Assembly: GCA_039619475.1 (NCBI GenBank)
Contig: CM077115.1
Location: 308,650,734-308,714,733 of the forward strand
From: Icerya purchasi
Taxonomy: Eukaryota; Arthropoda; Insecta; Hemiptera; Monophlebidae
Reading direction: 5' to 3'
Length of the DNA stretch: 64,000 bases
Shown here: in pieces, positions 21,201 to 34,639 of the stretch
Layout of the letters: the number at the start of each line of letters is the position of its first letter
How positions within the stretch are numbered: the stretch's first letter is position 1
The notes under the pieces: model-generated
Databases searched by the model: none
The model's input: only the letters and a program-made list of their open reading frames with translations
Told to the model about the DNA's origin: nothing
Position numbers and translations under genes: made by a program

Positions 21201-23826
21201 CGAGCGAATTAGCTGCTGCACCCTCTGCTGTACACAATTAATTTAATTGACTTACGCCGACAGATTCAGAGCGAAATCCCCTGCTCCTGACTATGTCCGG
21301 ATTCCTTTATTCGCCTTATTTTCGTTATTTTACAGATTAAAATGAAACGATTTTTCAGTTTTTACAAAAAGAAAAAGAAAAACATTCAGGCTCGAATAAA
21401 GTGAAAATTAAACTGAATTGTTCTGCAACGAAAAGCGCATATGAGATCCGGAGGCAGTGGTTAAATTCGTTTGCACAAGAGGCAGCGAAAGGAAACGAGT
21501 TGTATAGGCTCAGCTAGAATGGAAAAATTCTTGTATGTGATTAAGGCAAATGCGGTCGAGATGACCGGTTTAAAGAACCCGAGCTGAGATATCCACATCA
21601 ATTACAGGTGATTCGGTTTCTTTTTTTTTTTTTTTTTTTGCCGGTAATGGTTGTACATGAGGGAAGAAGTTGTTCAAAAAAGGTCTCTCGGTACGAACAC
21701 CACATACGAAATGAGAACGGGCTTCTTTTGGTCCGGGCAATAGTGAAATGGTCAAGCGGGGTTTCTGTTTTGCAGTGCGAGGGGTGGTGCGCAGAAGTAC
21801 ATACAAATTTCATCTTCCATCGAGGACATTACTTGATCTGTCAAGCAAGCTATTGCTTGGGCGCGACTTTTATGTAAGCAATTTTAAGCACCAAGGAATG
21901 CGGTTCCTGTTTTAGCTTAAGAGAGTCGCGAGATGAAGTGTCATCGAAGATATTGTTGCGTCTGCTATTCAATGGTTTCCACCGGTTGGATGGTTTGTAA
22001 GATGTGAGTTCCGCTTTATTTCGATATCCGGTGACTGTTGGAGCACCTGTCCGCGTGGAAGATGGTAAATGAATTTTTAACTGAGTCGTTACGGAAAACG
22101 CAAGATGTGCTAGAGAGAGAACGGTTAAAAAATATACATTGATAGCACGATGGACCGTGTCATCTGGGCAATTTTTTTCTTTTTCTTCTTTTTTCGAGGA
22201 ATAGACAATTTACAAAAAAAAATCGATCGTAATTACGGTAAATTTTTGCGTGGAAAAAGTATTTCTGAACCGTGATTCTTCTGTAAGATGTGAATATGAC
22301 CGAGTAGACATTTTTTTCGACCTAATCAGTATATGAGGTGGAATGCGGTGATCATATACGGTTAAAAAATAGAAAATTTACATTTTCCTCAATATGAAGA
22401 TGCGAGAAAACTTGCTTCTAAACAGGCAATCCGTAATACAAATTATTTTCGATTAAGTTCAAATTTACCAATAATTTAGGCCTTCCGGTATATAATCTTC
22501 GAAGTTAATGTTATAATTTCATTCGGTTCGAATTTTTATTTTATTTTTTGCTCGAATGTGTGCGGTATATGGAAAATTATCAGTTAGATTGACTAAATTT
22601 TCTGGCAGTTCTTGGTTTTTTGTTTGTTTTTTTTTTTTCTTCTTTGTATATATATACATAATACGAAGATGTTTTAGCTTCCATCATACATTTTTTAAGC
22701 GATATGCGGAGAAAAAAAAGTTACCGGTAATCTGAGAATGATCAATTCCGTTATTTTGACGCCGCCCCCCCTTTCCCAAAAGAAAAGTGATATTGGATAA
22801 TAATTTCACATTTTGTCGATGTCCCTCCGTGCTGTTCAAACGGATATTAATTTAAAAAAAAAAAAAAAAAACTCGGAAAAACTCGGAAAAACTTTGAAAC
22901 TTAGCAGCGCTAAAATTATTTCCCTGCTTTCGATGTCGACGCGTGACGGTCGCCTATTTCGTTCGAATTATAATAAGGAAGGCGCACTTACTACTCTACC
23001 TTTCCGCCGGTGTTCGAAGCTCTATCGGCCATAAAATGACACGTTCGTGTAATTTTCATTTTTATACATTGTCGACAGAACAATTTCGTCTAGTCGTAAA
23101 TGGGTCTTTCCGGTTCAATAATCGCTGTCAGCTTTGAATACCTTGCAACGTGTAGCTTTTTCGACCAACCTGTAAAAGACGAACAAAAATAGTAGTTCGC
23201 AATAATGATCAGGAAGTATTGACTTCGAAAACACCTGTTGACTGTAAATAAATGTAAATATAAATTGTTTCATATTGCTATTGTTTACTTATTATATGTT
23301 AAAATGAAAGAAGAATTTAATATTTGCAATAGGTGGGGTTGTTCATATCATCATCGATCTTTCTTTCAAAATTAGTAGTTGGCTATGTTCAGTGAGACAT
23401 TTGAACGTTAAAAAATACATTCGGCTGTCTTTTAAATAATCTCGGTTCTGGCCAAAAATTAAGTGCTCGATTTTGACACATCCGCAAAGCCGGGGGAAAA
23501 GAATAAAGTCAGCTCTGTTTAAGGTAAACGGAGTAATGTGTATGTGAAAAGGATAAGTTAATTTCAGAGTTTTCTAAATGAGTGTGGAGGATAGAAACGA
23601 AATGTGCGGCCAGCGAATTCGGAACATTAAGGCGCTAGAAAAGTGAACACTTTTAAATAACTTTCTGAACTTGTACTATGTATCGTAGAGTGAATGGGGT
23701 CGAACAGAAAAATTTTCCTCTTTTCTTTTTTCTGCCTTTGTTTTTCATCGCGTAGAGAGGGGGTGTCTGTAAAAACAATTAGAAGGTAAAAGAGCGATTA
23801 AAATTTGAATCTGGTCATCATCGACA
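18278..23826. other. Gene-free CpG-containing stretch
   Basis: About 5.5 kb without a protein I can support. Long T-runs (19629-19655, 20005-20024, 21620-21638) may be tails of minus-strand retro-insertions but have no recognisable body. The texture (many CpG, no coding frames) suits an intron or intergenic region of an insect genome. Confidence 0.5.
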
Positions 23827-23996
23827 TGTCTGTTTTCGGTAGAAAACAAGCTGATGAAATAGTCTATATTAGATTCTAACGTTTCAGATTACACTCTTTA
23901 GTCTCTCTTCAAGCTGATGGAAATCGTGTGTAATCTGAAACGTTAGAGTCTAATGCGAATTGTTTTAACGTGATTTCTACCAAAAATAGAGAGACA
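23827..23996. repeat. Imperfect hairpin-forming inverted repeat
   Basis: The arm at 23827-23894 pairs with 23928-23996 across a 33-base loop. The inner 19 pairs (GTGTAATCTGAAACGTTAG and its complement) are perfect; the outer arm continues with mismatches and short gaps through a TTCTACC(A/G)AAAA word to AGACA. It could be a small MITE or the stem of a hairpin RNA. No flanking duplication is obvious. Confidence 0.7.
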
Positions 23997-26900
23997 GGTG
24001 AATAACCTCAGAAAATCTCAGACCTTGTTAATCTCTGAAGTAATAGTGATGATCAACAGCGAGGGAAAAGGTAGAATATATGTACATATATGTAGCGAGT
24101 ATAGGAATCCTGGTGAAAACTTTACTAGCGAGAAAACGCCGGTTTGAAGCAGACTAAATATCAACAAGGTGGTCATCGTTACAAAGGAGGATAAGATCAG
24201 CGTGCGTAGTCTAAGAATTCCGGAACTAACCCCGTCGGTGCCGAAAGAAAGATGGATCCGTGGAACGATTTAGGAGTGTTTTTCTCATTAACAGTGAAAA
24301 ATCTTTCGGTCCTTTATTATGACTCTTTTCCGCGGGCTCGTCAGCGAAGAATGGTTAAATTCGAACTGAGTTCCACTTGCGCAAGAAATTAGTTGACTTA
24401 GTGGAGAATGAACGATATAGGAGGAATCCGATTTTTGTTGCTTATTTTCAGTAGTGAAATTCTTCTTGCGATCTCATGTAAAGCGTGACGATTGCAGAGG
24501 GAGCACCTGTTGCCCGCGGTCAGACGGGGTGGTAGGATGGTGCGTGCGTTAATTTACGTTGATAAAATTTATATTACCGAGACGTAACGAAAATGGTCGA
24601 ATGGCGCTTGTAAGCGAAGGTAAACTTTTTGTTATTTTCATTTTAAAATTTGTCCTGCTCTCTTGCGTCTGATGAAAAGTTTAGTTTCCGCATCATTCTC
24701 AGAATGTTTGCGCGGACAATTCCTCCTTAGATCTGGCGCCGGATTAGTTCGGAAAATTAATCAAATTCGAAAATAATTTTTCCTACGAAATTTTCTAACC
24801 TGTCCGAAAGAAAAATAAAAATCCTCTTCCCCCCTCCTCCGTCGTTGAATGCGTTTGCGAAATAAGTTTTTTTATCTTATTTCTTTCAAGGGGAAAAGTT
24901 CTAAAAATTCGAACGGTTTTGTTAGTTGCATTCGTCGTAAGTTTCCGAATTAATCTGATTCCGGTCGAATTCTGGCGATATATTTGGCTTTTATCTTATT
25001 TTTTTACGTTTTTCTCGCTCGCGTTGTTTTTATTTTGTATTTTCTAGCAAACATTTCCCGAAATAAATCGTCGGCGCGAAAATGGCAGCAGTTCTACTTC
25101 TCTGTATAGGGAAAATGGCGATTTAAAAGATTTCGCCCGGTTTAAGGGAAGAAAAATTTATTTACAATCCAATGGGGGGAGACGTTTGTATTTAATTGTG
25201 AAGTGCACACCTGTACATCTTGTTTAATAATAAGTAAAAATAACGATCAAATATTTGTTATTTATAAATTTTGATTTATTAATATTTTAAAACAGAAGTA
25301 AGATAGACGGTTTTTTTTGTTTTTTTTGGCGCCTTAACGATTATTAACATTAATCTCTAGCGCAAGAGAGTGAAATTATTAAAAGTTTCAATCAGCGGGA
25401 TTCGAACATTTGGTTCTTATCCAAACGGTATGTCGCGATAGCAATAATTTTAGCTGGAAGAAAAGATGGAAAAAACCTGTAAACTGTGAAAGTACGGAGT
25501 TTTTGAAAATGTGTCAGAAATATAATTACAAAATTCTGGTTCAATTTTTATTCAAAGTCAGTTTATCATTATGGAAATTGAAATTCATTTCTTTCTGAAG
25601 GGGCCCCGGTGATTAAGTAAATTTCTGATCGATCGGAACTAACTTGATTTGCGATAGTTTTCCTTAATCTCCTACGCCCCACGCGATATTATTATTGATA
25701 AAATAAATTTTTTAAGTTCGCGCAGCCGTCACAATTAATTCGTAAAAGATGTGAAACTTTGCAGAAAAAAAAAAAAAAAAAAAGATTTATTGTACAATGA
25801 ATAAAATGATCTCCCAGATGATATGTATGCATGCATTGCGACATGAACTCCAGCGAAAGTTGACTCCGGCGACGATAGCGATCAATTTTCAAAGTAATAT
25901 ACAACTTTCTTAATAAATAAACAAAATGACATAATTACGGGAATTACTGAATTTCTTTGCACGCGAGGAGCATTTGCATTTTTCGAAAAAAAGATAAATA
26001 GCACGACCCGACTAGATAGAAGAGCTTCGACGACGACCAACTATCGAAACTCCCATCTCGATCACTGTTTCCATTCTTATACTTTTACCATTATTTGCTG
26101 TGCCTACCTACCTCGTACACATACACTCTCTATTATTATACGGATGTATCTGTTTTCACAAACGTACACACGTATACAACATATCCCTTTAAGTAGTGTA
26201 CAGGAGTTCTGGCGACGGTATCATTTCTCACACACATACCTGCAATTTCTAAACTTCGTCGGACGAGAACTTAAAATTCTCGACTGAAATCTAAGTTTAG
26301 CTATTTGGCCGTCTGTCTTGATAGACGGCGAAAATATTCTACCTGATTTTATTTACACAGCTATCAATACAAAACTCCTAATCGAAATATATTCAATTAC
26401 AAAAGCGCAGCTTTTCGCTTACTGTAGCATTCAATAGTAATTAGTATTAAAACGCTTGCGTGCAAGTAGATGATCATAAAAATAATATTACGAATGAGTA
26501 ATCCGCTTATTTACGATAAAGTTATCGCGTCGACATACCCGAATCGTAAACTAGATTAACAAAACCAAAGCGGGGGGTAGCTTTCTATTAAAACAATAAA
26601 TATTATCACAGACAAACAACAGAACTAACTTTTTTCTTTTTTCTTTTTTCTTTTTTCTTTTTTCTTTTTTTTTATTTCTTCTTCTCTTTTCTTCATTTAT
26701 TCAAATGAAGCACTGCGATAAATAAATAACTTCGAGTAAAAATAAATTAAATAGTGTATGTCGACTCAAACATACATCATCCTTTGTTTATGCATGCTTA
26801 CTTTGTTAGTAAGCAATTTAAATTTCCCACATTGGAAAAATCATATGAATATTTCCCCCAAAAATTGCTTTTTTTTATAGTTTTTTTTTTTTTTTTTTAT

Positions 26901-27289
26901 TTTCAACAAGTTTTTATAGATTACGGTTTACGTGTACGCTTTTCTTCTGATTTTAAGTAGGTACATGGTGCCTTGTCTGTTCTGGTTTTACTTTAAGATT
27001 TAAAAACATTGCCGTACCGTAAAACAAAACTGAAAACAATTGCGCTTCATACGAGTGAGAAAAATCAATCGAGCGTCCGGGTGACGAGAAGGAAGGTGAA
27101 ACGTAGGGTGTGGAAATACGTTGTTTTTTAATAAAACGGAGGTACAGAAAGAAGTTTGTTCAACTTGAATATTATATGATCAACAGTAAGAAATGTATTT
27201 TCTTGAGGATGAGAGTTGGTTGGATAAAACCGATTTTCTGATAACCGACATTTTTGTCCGTGAATATTATTTCTGATCGAACATTCAAA
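23997..27289. other. Gene-free stretch with a TTTTTTC microsatellite
   Basis: No supported gene. A pyrimidine repeat (C-T6) lies at about 26629-26670 and an A19 run at 25765-25783. A GATTCGAAC word at about 25400 looks like a tRNA B box but lacks a pairing T-stem. Confidence 0.5.
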
Positions 27290-27349
27290 TACGTCTCTGG
27301 GCGAAGATCCTTTGTTGACATGCCCAAAGGGGGGTTGGGGAAAAAAAAA
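27290..27349 (+). mobile_element. Possible family-A tail fragment
   Basis: GGGCGAAGATCC followed by TTGTTGACATGCCCAAAGG resembles the family-A 3' tail, followed by a short A-run. An ACGTCT word flanks both sides (about 27291 and 27349), which could be a short or decayed target-site duplication. Confidence 0.45.
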
Positions 27350-29224
27350 CGTCTTCTCTTTTCGGCCCGAATACGGATTTTTTTATCAATATCAGCAATT
27401 ACAACATTACAAATGTACGGCCGAAGGAGCGTCGTTTCACTGTCGGCGTTTCAATAAAAGCCTGTTTTTTTTTTTTTTTAAAAAGTGGGCGGGATTTTTC
27501 GATTCGCTAATTTCTGGGACCTGATTTATTTTTGACTTGTTTTGAGCCAATTAGTGTTCAATCGATGGAGAACTAAAACGAATATTAATTCTTCATCTAT
27601 TTTGTTTAAAATTTTCTTATTAATCAGTTTTTAATTAAAACAATTTTAGGTGAAGCGAGAACGTCGTATAATCTATTTTTTTCTTAACAATTTCTATATA
27701 TTAATTGTGCGACCGAAAGTACTGCAATGAATTATAGTTGAAAATGAAGCCCCTTGTTTACCAGGCGCCTAGTACAAGGATATTTTGTATGGAGATGGCC
27801 ATTTGATTATTTTTAAATCTCTTTTTATTCCGTTTTGTTTATTTATTCCTCCCTCCTCGGTGGGCGTAACTAAAATATTTGTACCCAACTTTATTATAAC
27901 TCGCCTAAAATTAGTCTCATGCTATATCGATTTTTTCGAATCTTATTTTTAAATCGGACAAAATTTCGCGATGCAGGACTCAGTTCGTCTCCTGCCAGGT
28001 GTTGCGAATAAATATTCGAGATTCTCAATTTTTACTTTTAGAAAAACTGTATTTAAGAAATGAAAATTATGAAAAAAAAGGGAATACGACCAAACCCGTT
28101 TCAAGTGTTTTTACACGAAATAGTAACGAGTTTACGAGCGCCAGGAATAAGCGTGAGCACACGTCACCTGTACAGGCTTGCTCACAGCTTACCGTCTCAC
28201 GGCTTATCTTACCGCTTCGAATGTGACTGTAGTGTATCACGCTAATGTAAACACCGCTTTACTATCGTTCTGTCATGTTGTGTTATGTTGATGATAACTC
28301 GGCAGCACGGCTTTCCTCGGAACAATTTTCATCCGACTCATCCTGTCATATTCGTTGTATCTTCTGTTTTGTGCATTTCGTGAATCTCTTCTTTTTTTCT
28401 TTTTTTTTTTTTTTTTAATTTTTTTTTTAGGGAAAGAGGTTTTCGATGAGAACACTAGTCCATGAGCCGGGAAAATGAAGAGAAGTGGAATCAAATCTTT
28501 ACGCGATCAGAGATAGCCAATAGAAAGGGCTCCAGGTGTTGCAATAACAGAAGGATAGATGAAAGGTGCACGCTGTAAGGAGTAAAGGGGCGAATTTTTA
28601 GTCTGCCTAAACGGAGGCAAAGAGTGCTTATGGACCCGTTCGAAGTCGTACCGTTCATTCGATTTCGGTTCGTTTATAGAACTTCTTTTGTGAATTGGTT
28701 AATCGACTCCGAAGATGATAATCGTAGCAGATTTATAAGCGGTCGGTTCGTACCGAAAAATTTCAATATTTATACTTTAGTTCCGTTAAATGAATAAAAT
28801 TATCTCTCGGTGGACACAAATTTTTGCAGTTATCAGCACGAAAACTACACACACGCGCAATAAACACTGCGCATATACAAACAGTGCATATCGTATGCCT
28901 TGCTTGTACAGAATTTTTTCCTTTAAAAGCAAATAAAATGTATGTAGCTTCATCTGTTTCATCTCACAGAAACGCACAAGCTATTAAACAGCACTAATAT
29001 TGTTCTACATCTATACTATTAATATGTTATAGGTGATAATTATATATATTTACGTGAACTCATTAATATCACGTGCACAGTCTTCTTATGTGCATGAATT
29101 GTACGTTTTAAGTTACATTAGTCGCACATACATCATATATACAAAATGCACTTTTAAAAACACAACTGTATACGCACATTGCATTCAAACTCGTAACAAA
29201 CACAACACCTTGTGTAATGTTATA
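27350..29224. other. Gene-free stretch
   Basis: No protein, RNA gene or mobile element recognised. T-runs at 27464-27479 and 28387-28430. Confidence 0.5.
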
Positions 29225-30140
29225 TTTGATTTTAAAGTTTTCGAACCACGAGATCCTTTAGAACTCGTGGATTTTATTTAATTTTATTCTTAATTTATTA
29301 TTATTAAATCGACTGTACCGTTGAAAACACAATGATTAAATATATTATATATACAAAAACGAAAATAACACGACAAAGAACGTAACACTCTGCTTGTTAA
29401 GATGGTCAATGGGCATGCGTCTTTCCGACCGAATCAAAAATGAGTGTGTATTCGCGCGGCAATAGGAGTTGTACCCATCCTAGGTAAACTTCGGGAGTAA
29501 CGCTCAAGTTGGTATGGGAACGTAATACGGGCCCAGGAAACCGAAAATGATTAGCTGCTATCAGTAGTGCATACATTCCAAGTTCCAGGTAGAAGACCGG
29601 TAATTACACAGCGGATCTCAAAGAGGCCGGTATCGATTCAGGCCTAACGATAAATCGAAATAGCTCGAAATGGTCTATATACACGGGGTAGATCCCGTAC
29701 CGACCGGAAGTTGCCATTGAAGAAGAAGGCTTTGCTGCGGCTGCTGGGTAGTCGTTGGTCCCAAGACGGGCGTACGTTGGTGGTTCCGTGTGGATTCTTG
29801 TTCAATGCGCGGGGGAGACGCCGCAATTGAAATTAAAATCTTTCGCAGTTAATTACGAACTCTATCAATTACAAACCCGAGTTTCGGAGCAATTACCAGG
29901 ACTTTCTTGGATCGAACTTGTTTCAAGTACCAGCCGGACTGATTCTTTAGCTAAAAAGAAGGTTGGTATTCTCCCGCGACTTGACAAAAAGTTGATGAAC
30001 ACTTGACGAATACAGAAGATCTTCTCTTTCATGATTTTTGCGTCTTTTCCTTTCGAACAATCCCTTCTTACCGCTGAAGTGCCGATCTGTTTCTTTATGA
30101 GACCGGACAAACGCACGCATCCATCAAAAAAATTTGCCGC
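29225..30140 (+). repeat. Diverged duplicate block, copy 1 (partner at 40.7-41.3 kb)
   Basis: Shares ordered words with 40735-41300: ACCACGAGATC, an ATTAAAT word, AATGATTAA, GCAATTGAAATTA, GTATTC(T/C)(C/G)CCG(C/T)GACTTGA and GAAGTGCCGATC(T/A)GTTTC-like ends. Copy 1 is longer, with extra sequence in its first half. No coding frame is shared. It may be an ancient segmental duplication or two copies of an unclassified repeat. Confidence 0.5.
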
Positions 30141-31380
30141 GGAAAAAAAAATTAACCGGTTTATGAAATAACCCCCCCCCCCGGGGGGGAGTAGTTTAAA
30201 TTAGGAATCGGAGACCGATTTAAATTTTCTCGTGATCATTTAGCGTGAAAGTTGCGATAGTGTTTTTAGGTTTAATTTTCGCGGATGGCGCATTAAAAGT
30301 TGAACAGCAAACTATGCGCAACTCGTGAAATGTAATGAGTCGGATGGAATTGCTCAAAAGGGCACTGTTTGCGCATGTCGCTGTTGCATTGTCGTAATTA
30401 GTGTCTTCCTTTGTGCTCCTTTTCGTCTTGTTCACGGAATTTCCTTAGCAGCCTTCGCCGAGTGTTAATAATAGAAATGTGGTCGAGACGCATCTAGCTG
30501 CTGGATAATCGGAATGCGCAGAGGAGGGGGGGGTGCGCGTTGCCGGTATGAAAACTGTCAATTTTTAAAAAGGTGCGTGGAAAAATAAATAATTCCGGTA
30601 GTCTCTGTCGGTGTGGTTAGCAGATGGAAAGGCTCCAGTAATACCGTGTATGTAGTTATTTAGCAGCGAAACTGTCGGTCCGGCGGCGGCGGGGCGAGCA
30701 GGGAGAGTAAACAAAATTTTCCAAATGGGTTACAATTTATTTTCCGGGCCTCGATGCTTTTGCCAATAATGAAGGCGGCACTTTGCGTTGATATTACGTC
30801 GGCGAAACGCATTTTTTATTTTTATTTATTTTTAAGCTAGTGCTTCTTTTGCATCAGCTCTTCCGAGCCGTCCAAACTTCCATTCGCATTACGACCACTC
30901 CAACCGAGCGAACAGATATTCGTATTTGTTGAGCGCACCTTGAGCCCTATTTAATATTCGCGCTGCGTTATGACGTACACATATGCGGTTTGCTTGTATT
31001 TTGTCACCTAGAATGGAAGATTAAGGCAACTACTCCGATTGCCCAATGCTTCTTCATACCATATACATCGGCACCGGTATATCTTTCAAATACATCGGAG
31101 AGCCGTTTTCGAATTTCCTTCTTGTTTGTTCAAAATTCAAAGTCGTTTTTCTTAGCGCAAACTTCCAGATTGCGAAGTAATTCAAAGAAATTTCCCAAGA
31201 AACTCTTTTATCATCCAGTTGTACATAAATGACTCTAAACAAGTCAAGATTTCTTTTAGTGACCTTTTCCAACATACGTAATCAGGTTAATTACTGTTTT
31301 CTCTAGTCTTTAGAATAAAAAAAATATTTTTTCTTTCATTTTTTCCTGGTTCTTTTTCAGTTTTTTTTTTCTTTTTTTTT
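30141..31380. other. Gene-free stretch
   Basis: No recognised gene. A C11-G8 junction lies near 30171-30189. The area is CpG-containing. Confidence 0.5.
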
Positions 31381-31960
31381 TGCGACGTAATATGTTTTTA
31401 AGATTTCGTACACATATAAAGATGGTTCAGAAACGACAAAATTATTCAATTAAAATATGCAATAACTCACACAAACGGTTTCATTTATAAACTTCAAAAT
31501 TGGATCACAAATTGCAATTAAAATTTTATTTAAAACCACAATTATAACTTTAAGTTCACTGATCACCCTGGGTGCCAAAAAACCATCAAGAATATATAAT
31601 ATGGAATATAAAACGATCTCAAAAATTAAAAAAATTCATAACTTATCACCAGATAAACTTATAAAAGTGAAATTCAAAATATGAAACAAAACATAGAAGT
31701 CTTCTCATAAAAGTAAAAAATTACGGTTAAAAAATTATATGGACCTTCCCTTTGGGCCCAAAAACCGCAAAAAAATTATGTTCACGTAAATAATAGCTCG
31801 AGTAAAAAAGTAGAGAAAACCAAAATGTATCTCAACTTTATAGGAAAATTATAGCCGAGCTTACATCTTTATATTTATACCCTCGAGGCGCCGAAAGCTA
31901 GAAAGTTCTGAAAAAAATATTTTTTTCCCCCAGTCATGTGATATATTGTTAGAAAGATTG
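31381..31960. other. CpG-poor AT-rich block next to a retrotransposon fragment
   Basis: Unlike its surroundings, this block has few CpG and many AAAATTA and AAAAC words. It ends just before the family-A fragment. I cannot identify it; it could be an old unclassified repeat. Confidence 0.35.
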
Positions 31961-32015
31961 CTTGGCGTTGTACAGGTATTTAAGAAAGAGTTGTAAATAG
32001 AAAGCAAGGTATTCA

Positions 32016-32720
32016 GTGCGGAGATTGATCAATTTTTTGGCTTTAAGACTAATAATTTTATACCTTAATAATGGCGAACTTCTGCTGTGGGTCCCTGGTC
32101 ATAGCGGCATCGAGGGTAACAAAATGGCGGACGCTTTGGCTCAAATTGCTGCTCGTTCCCGCTTTTACTTTAAAAAAATCCCTAGTTCTAATCTATTGTC
32201 TTTAAGTAAGAAATTTCACTTTAAATTTTGGTCGGATATATGTACTCTTCTTCTTTTACCAATTCCTTCTACCTCTTAATTCAACCTAGCCTTCCTATTA
32301 ATTTTTGGTTCTCAGAATTCCCTTCTCTTCCATGTTCCGTTATTGTCGCTATTGCTTCGATCACACTTTATTGCCCTCTTCCCGCTATCGTCTTTTTGAT
32401 TTCCTCTCCTTATTGTCCCCTACATCCTGATGTGTGCTAATCACATTTTCTTTGAGTGTTCTGCTCTTTCTGCGGAACGCTCTTTCTTTATTTACTCCTC
32501 TTAAAGTTAAGGCTTTCTGCTCCCTACTGTGCTTCCTATATCCTGTCCTTTCCTTCTCTGTCTGTTGTTCCTGCCATTTGTTCCGTTATTTCCGCCATTT
32601 CCGATCGAATGAAGTTTTCATTAGTTAACTTATTTTCCTATTGTTTCTCGGTGAGGTCCCTGGTTGACAAGCTCAAAATAAAGAAGGGAAATGGTCTCTT
32701 AAATGGTCGAAACTAGTAGT
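32016..32720 (+). pseudogene. Family-A non-LTR retrotransposon, RNase H end to 3' tail
   Basis: The first frame contains LLWVPGHSGIEGNKMADALA, the last motif of an RNase H domain, then a post-RNase H linker (LSLSKKFHFKFW). After a frameshift the next pieces read QPSLPINFWFSEFPSLPC, then a decayed CANHIFFECSALSAERS-like Cys/His segment, then LSAPYCASYILSFPSLSVVP. The element ends in a GAGGTCCCTGGTTGACAAGC tail related to those at 18.2 and 16.6 kb. It is 5'-truncated and frameshifted and cannot make a product. Confidence 0.8.
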
Positions 32721-34048
32721 CGGAATTTTAATATTTTTTTATGTTTTTTATATTTTGAATTTAATGGCATATTACTGTGATTTATAATTGATTTTTTTTT
32801 ATAATAATTGATATATATATATATATATGTGCCCCGTTAGTATTGGTTTCTTTTAACATTATAAATCGTACTGATTCTGCCATTTATGTTTTTGTTTTTT
32901 TTTTTAATAAATAAGTTGTGGGAGTAAAACTTAATGAAAACTGAAATTAACTAAATACACTAATTCATTCTGTAATACATTATCAAAGTTTAAAAATAGG
33001 GTATATGTGTGTGGACGGGCGAAATTAAATAATTACATTAATAATAGTAATAATATGACCAAGTTTATTATAAACAATGGTAAACAATAAAATATTCGAA
33101 GAAATATAATTGCGAAGATAGCAAACAAAAACGGCATAACTGAAAACTTACTGAGGTATATTACGAAGAAAAAAAAGTTGATTAAGCGTAGTAAAAACAG
33201 CCGACGATAGGCTAAACCTGAAAACGTTCTTGCGAGTAAGATATCATTATATGCGGTTTCTGTTTGTTCGCTATTTTCGTAATTATATTTATTTTAACGT
33301 TTAAGAACTCTAGCAAATTAATAGTATTCTCTGCGCAGTAGTAAACAGCATTTCCCCAGATGATTAAATTAAATCCAAACAAAATAAACTGAAGCTAACT
33401 TTTATGTGAAATTTTAACTAGATTAAAATGATCTTAAATTAATAATTTATACGTTTCAATTTTTTATTTTTAAATTAAAACATTCTTAACTACGATGACA
33501 GGAAATAATTAAAGTAAAATAAATGAGTACACTATCCTGACTTTGACAATTTATTTTAGGAGTATAGAAAAAGGAATAGGATTTCTTTTTATAGGATTTA
33601 TTAAACATGTATTGAAATATAAAAAAAATTCTTATTATCGACGACGCAACCAATCTTTGAAATCGCCTTTTTTTACAACTGCTTCATGGGAGGACGAATT
33701 TTTCGTAAAGTTTAAGACCCGGAACAAAAAAACAAAAAATTTCTTTATCTACATACTATTGGGTATAGAAGTACGTAGGTTTTGTTTTCGTTTAAATCGA
33801 TTTCTGGAGTATAAATGGTGCATTTATGGGGAAAAAAAATCGATTTTTGCCCAAAAAATCAGCAGTAAATTGTTTATAAAAGAAATAATTTACATCGAAT
33901 CAAAAAACGGCCACGTACTTTGATAGAAAATGTAATTATGAAGGTACTATCAAAATTTCAAACCAGTTCAAGTGTTCTCACAGTTCAAAAAACATGGTTG
34001 CGAGATAATAGCGTTCAAAGTTTTAAAAGTACTTAAATCTTTGAAATT
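32721..34048. other. AT-rich gene-free stretch
   Basis: Contains a short (AT)n run near 32811-32827. An open frame at 33543-33923 is lysine- and phenylalanine-rich with no family resemblance and is probably a chance frame in AT-rich DNA. Confidence 0.45.
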
Positions 34049-34560
34049 TTATTTTACCTTTAATCGGCGATGCCCGCACCATACATTTGACCATTCACGT
34101 TGATGCTCTCCTCTTCCTTTTCCTTCCTGGACGATTTTAATGACAATCGGGGTTTTTTTTGCAGCATCTGTAAGTGAGCGTTCAGAAAATTTGATACGGC
34201 ACACATCAGTTTCCATGTGGAAATTATAACAGTTCGATCCAATTTTCATGTTCAAATTCTACACGAGCCTCATGATACTTGATAGGCCATCGTTATAGAT
34301 GTCTACAGCTATACATACTGCTGTATCCAGTTCGTGTTTGCCGCTAGAGATAGATTTTGGAGCCATAGACCAGACAGTCGCATTCAACCTCTCACTGCTG
34401 TTTTGCGTGAAGCCGCCCAGGCAACGAGTAAGCAGATCGTCATTGCTCAATTTTTCGTAAATCGGATAGATCACTTTGAAAACTTCTTCCAATAGAGGTC
34501 TTTTTTGCGAGTGTTTGTCGAATCTCCAGATCTGTCCATTTGAACAATAAGTAGCAATGT
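34049..34560 (-). pseudogene. Mutator-like transposase fragment
   Basis: Two stretches in one minus frame, separated by a single TAG near 34259-34261, read EEVFKVIYPIYEKLSNDDLL, TRCLGGFTQNSSERLNATVW, SMAPKSISSGKHELDTAVCI, then MKIGSNCYNF and KFSERSLTDAAKK. LL-x-(R/K)CL-x-G-x-TQN-x2-E-x2-N-x3-W is the hallmark of the C-terminal part of Mutator-like transposases found in many animal genomes, followed by a tail of this type. Weaker similarity extends upstream to about 34560. The N-terminal catalytic part is missing, so this is a relic lying next to the 3' end of a decayed Jockey element. Confidence 0.65.
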
Positions 34561-34639
34561 TATTTTATGTAAACCACGGTGGAACGTTTCCCAGTGGTTT
34601 CCTTATTTGTATGTACGTTATTTATTGGACTATGTTGCA

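Noticed and set aside
25380..25440. tRNA gene suggested by a GTTCGAATCCC word on the minus strand
   Set aside because: The bases 5' of the loop do not pair with the 3' side to form a T-stem, and no acceptor or anticodon stem can be built.
33543..33923. 126-codon open frame in AT-rich DNA
   Set aside because: Lys/Phe/Ile-rich with no motif, no promoter context and no homologue in the window; probably chance.
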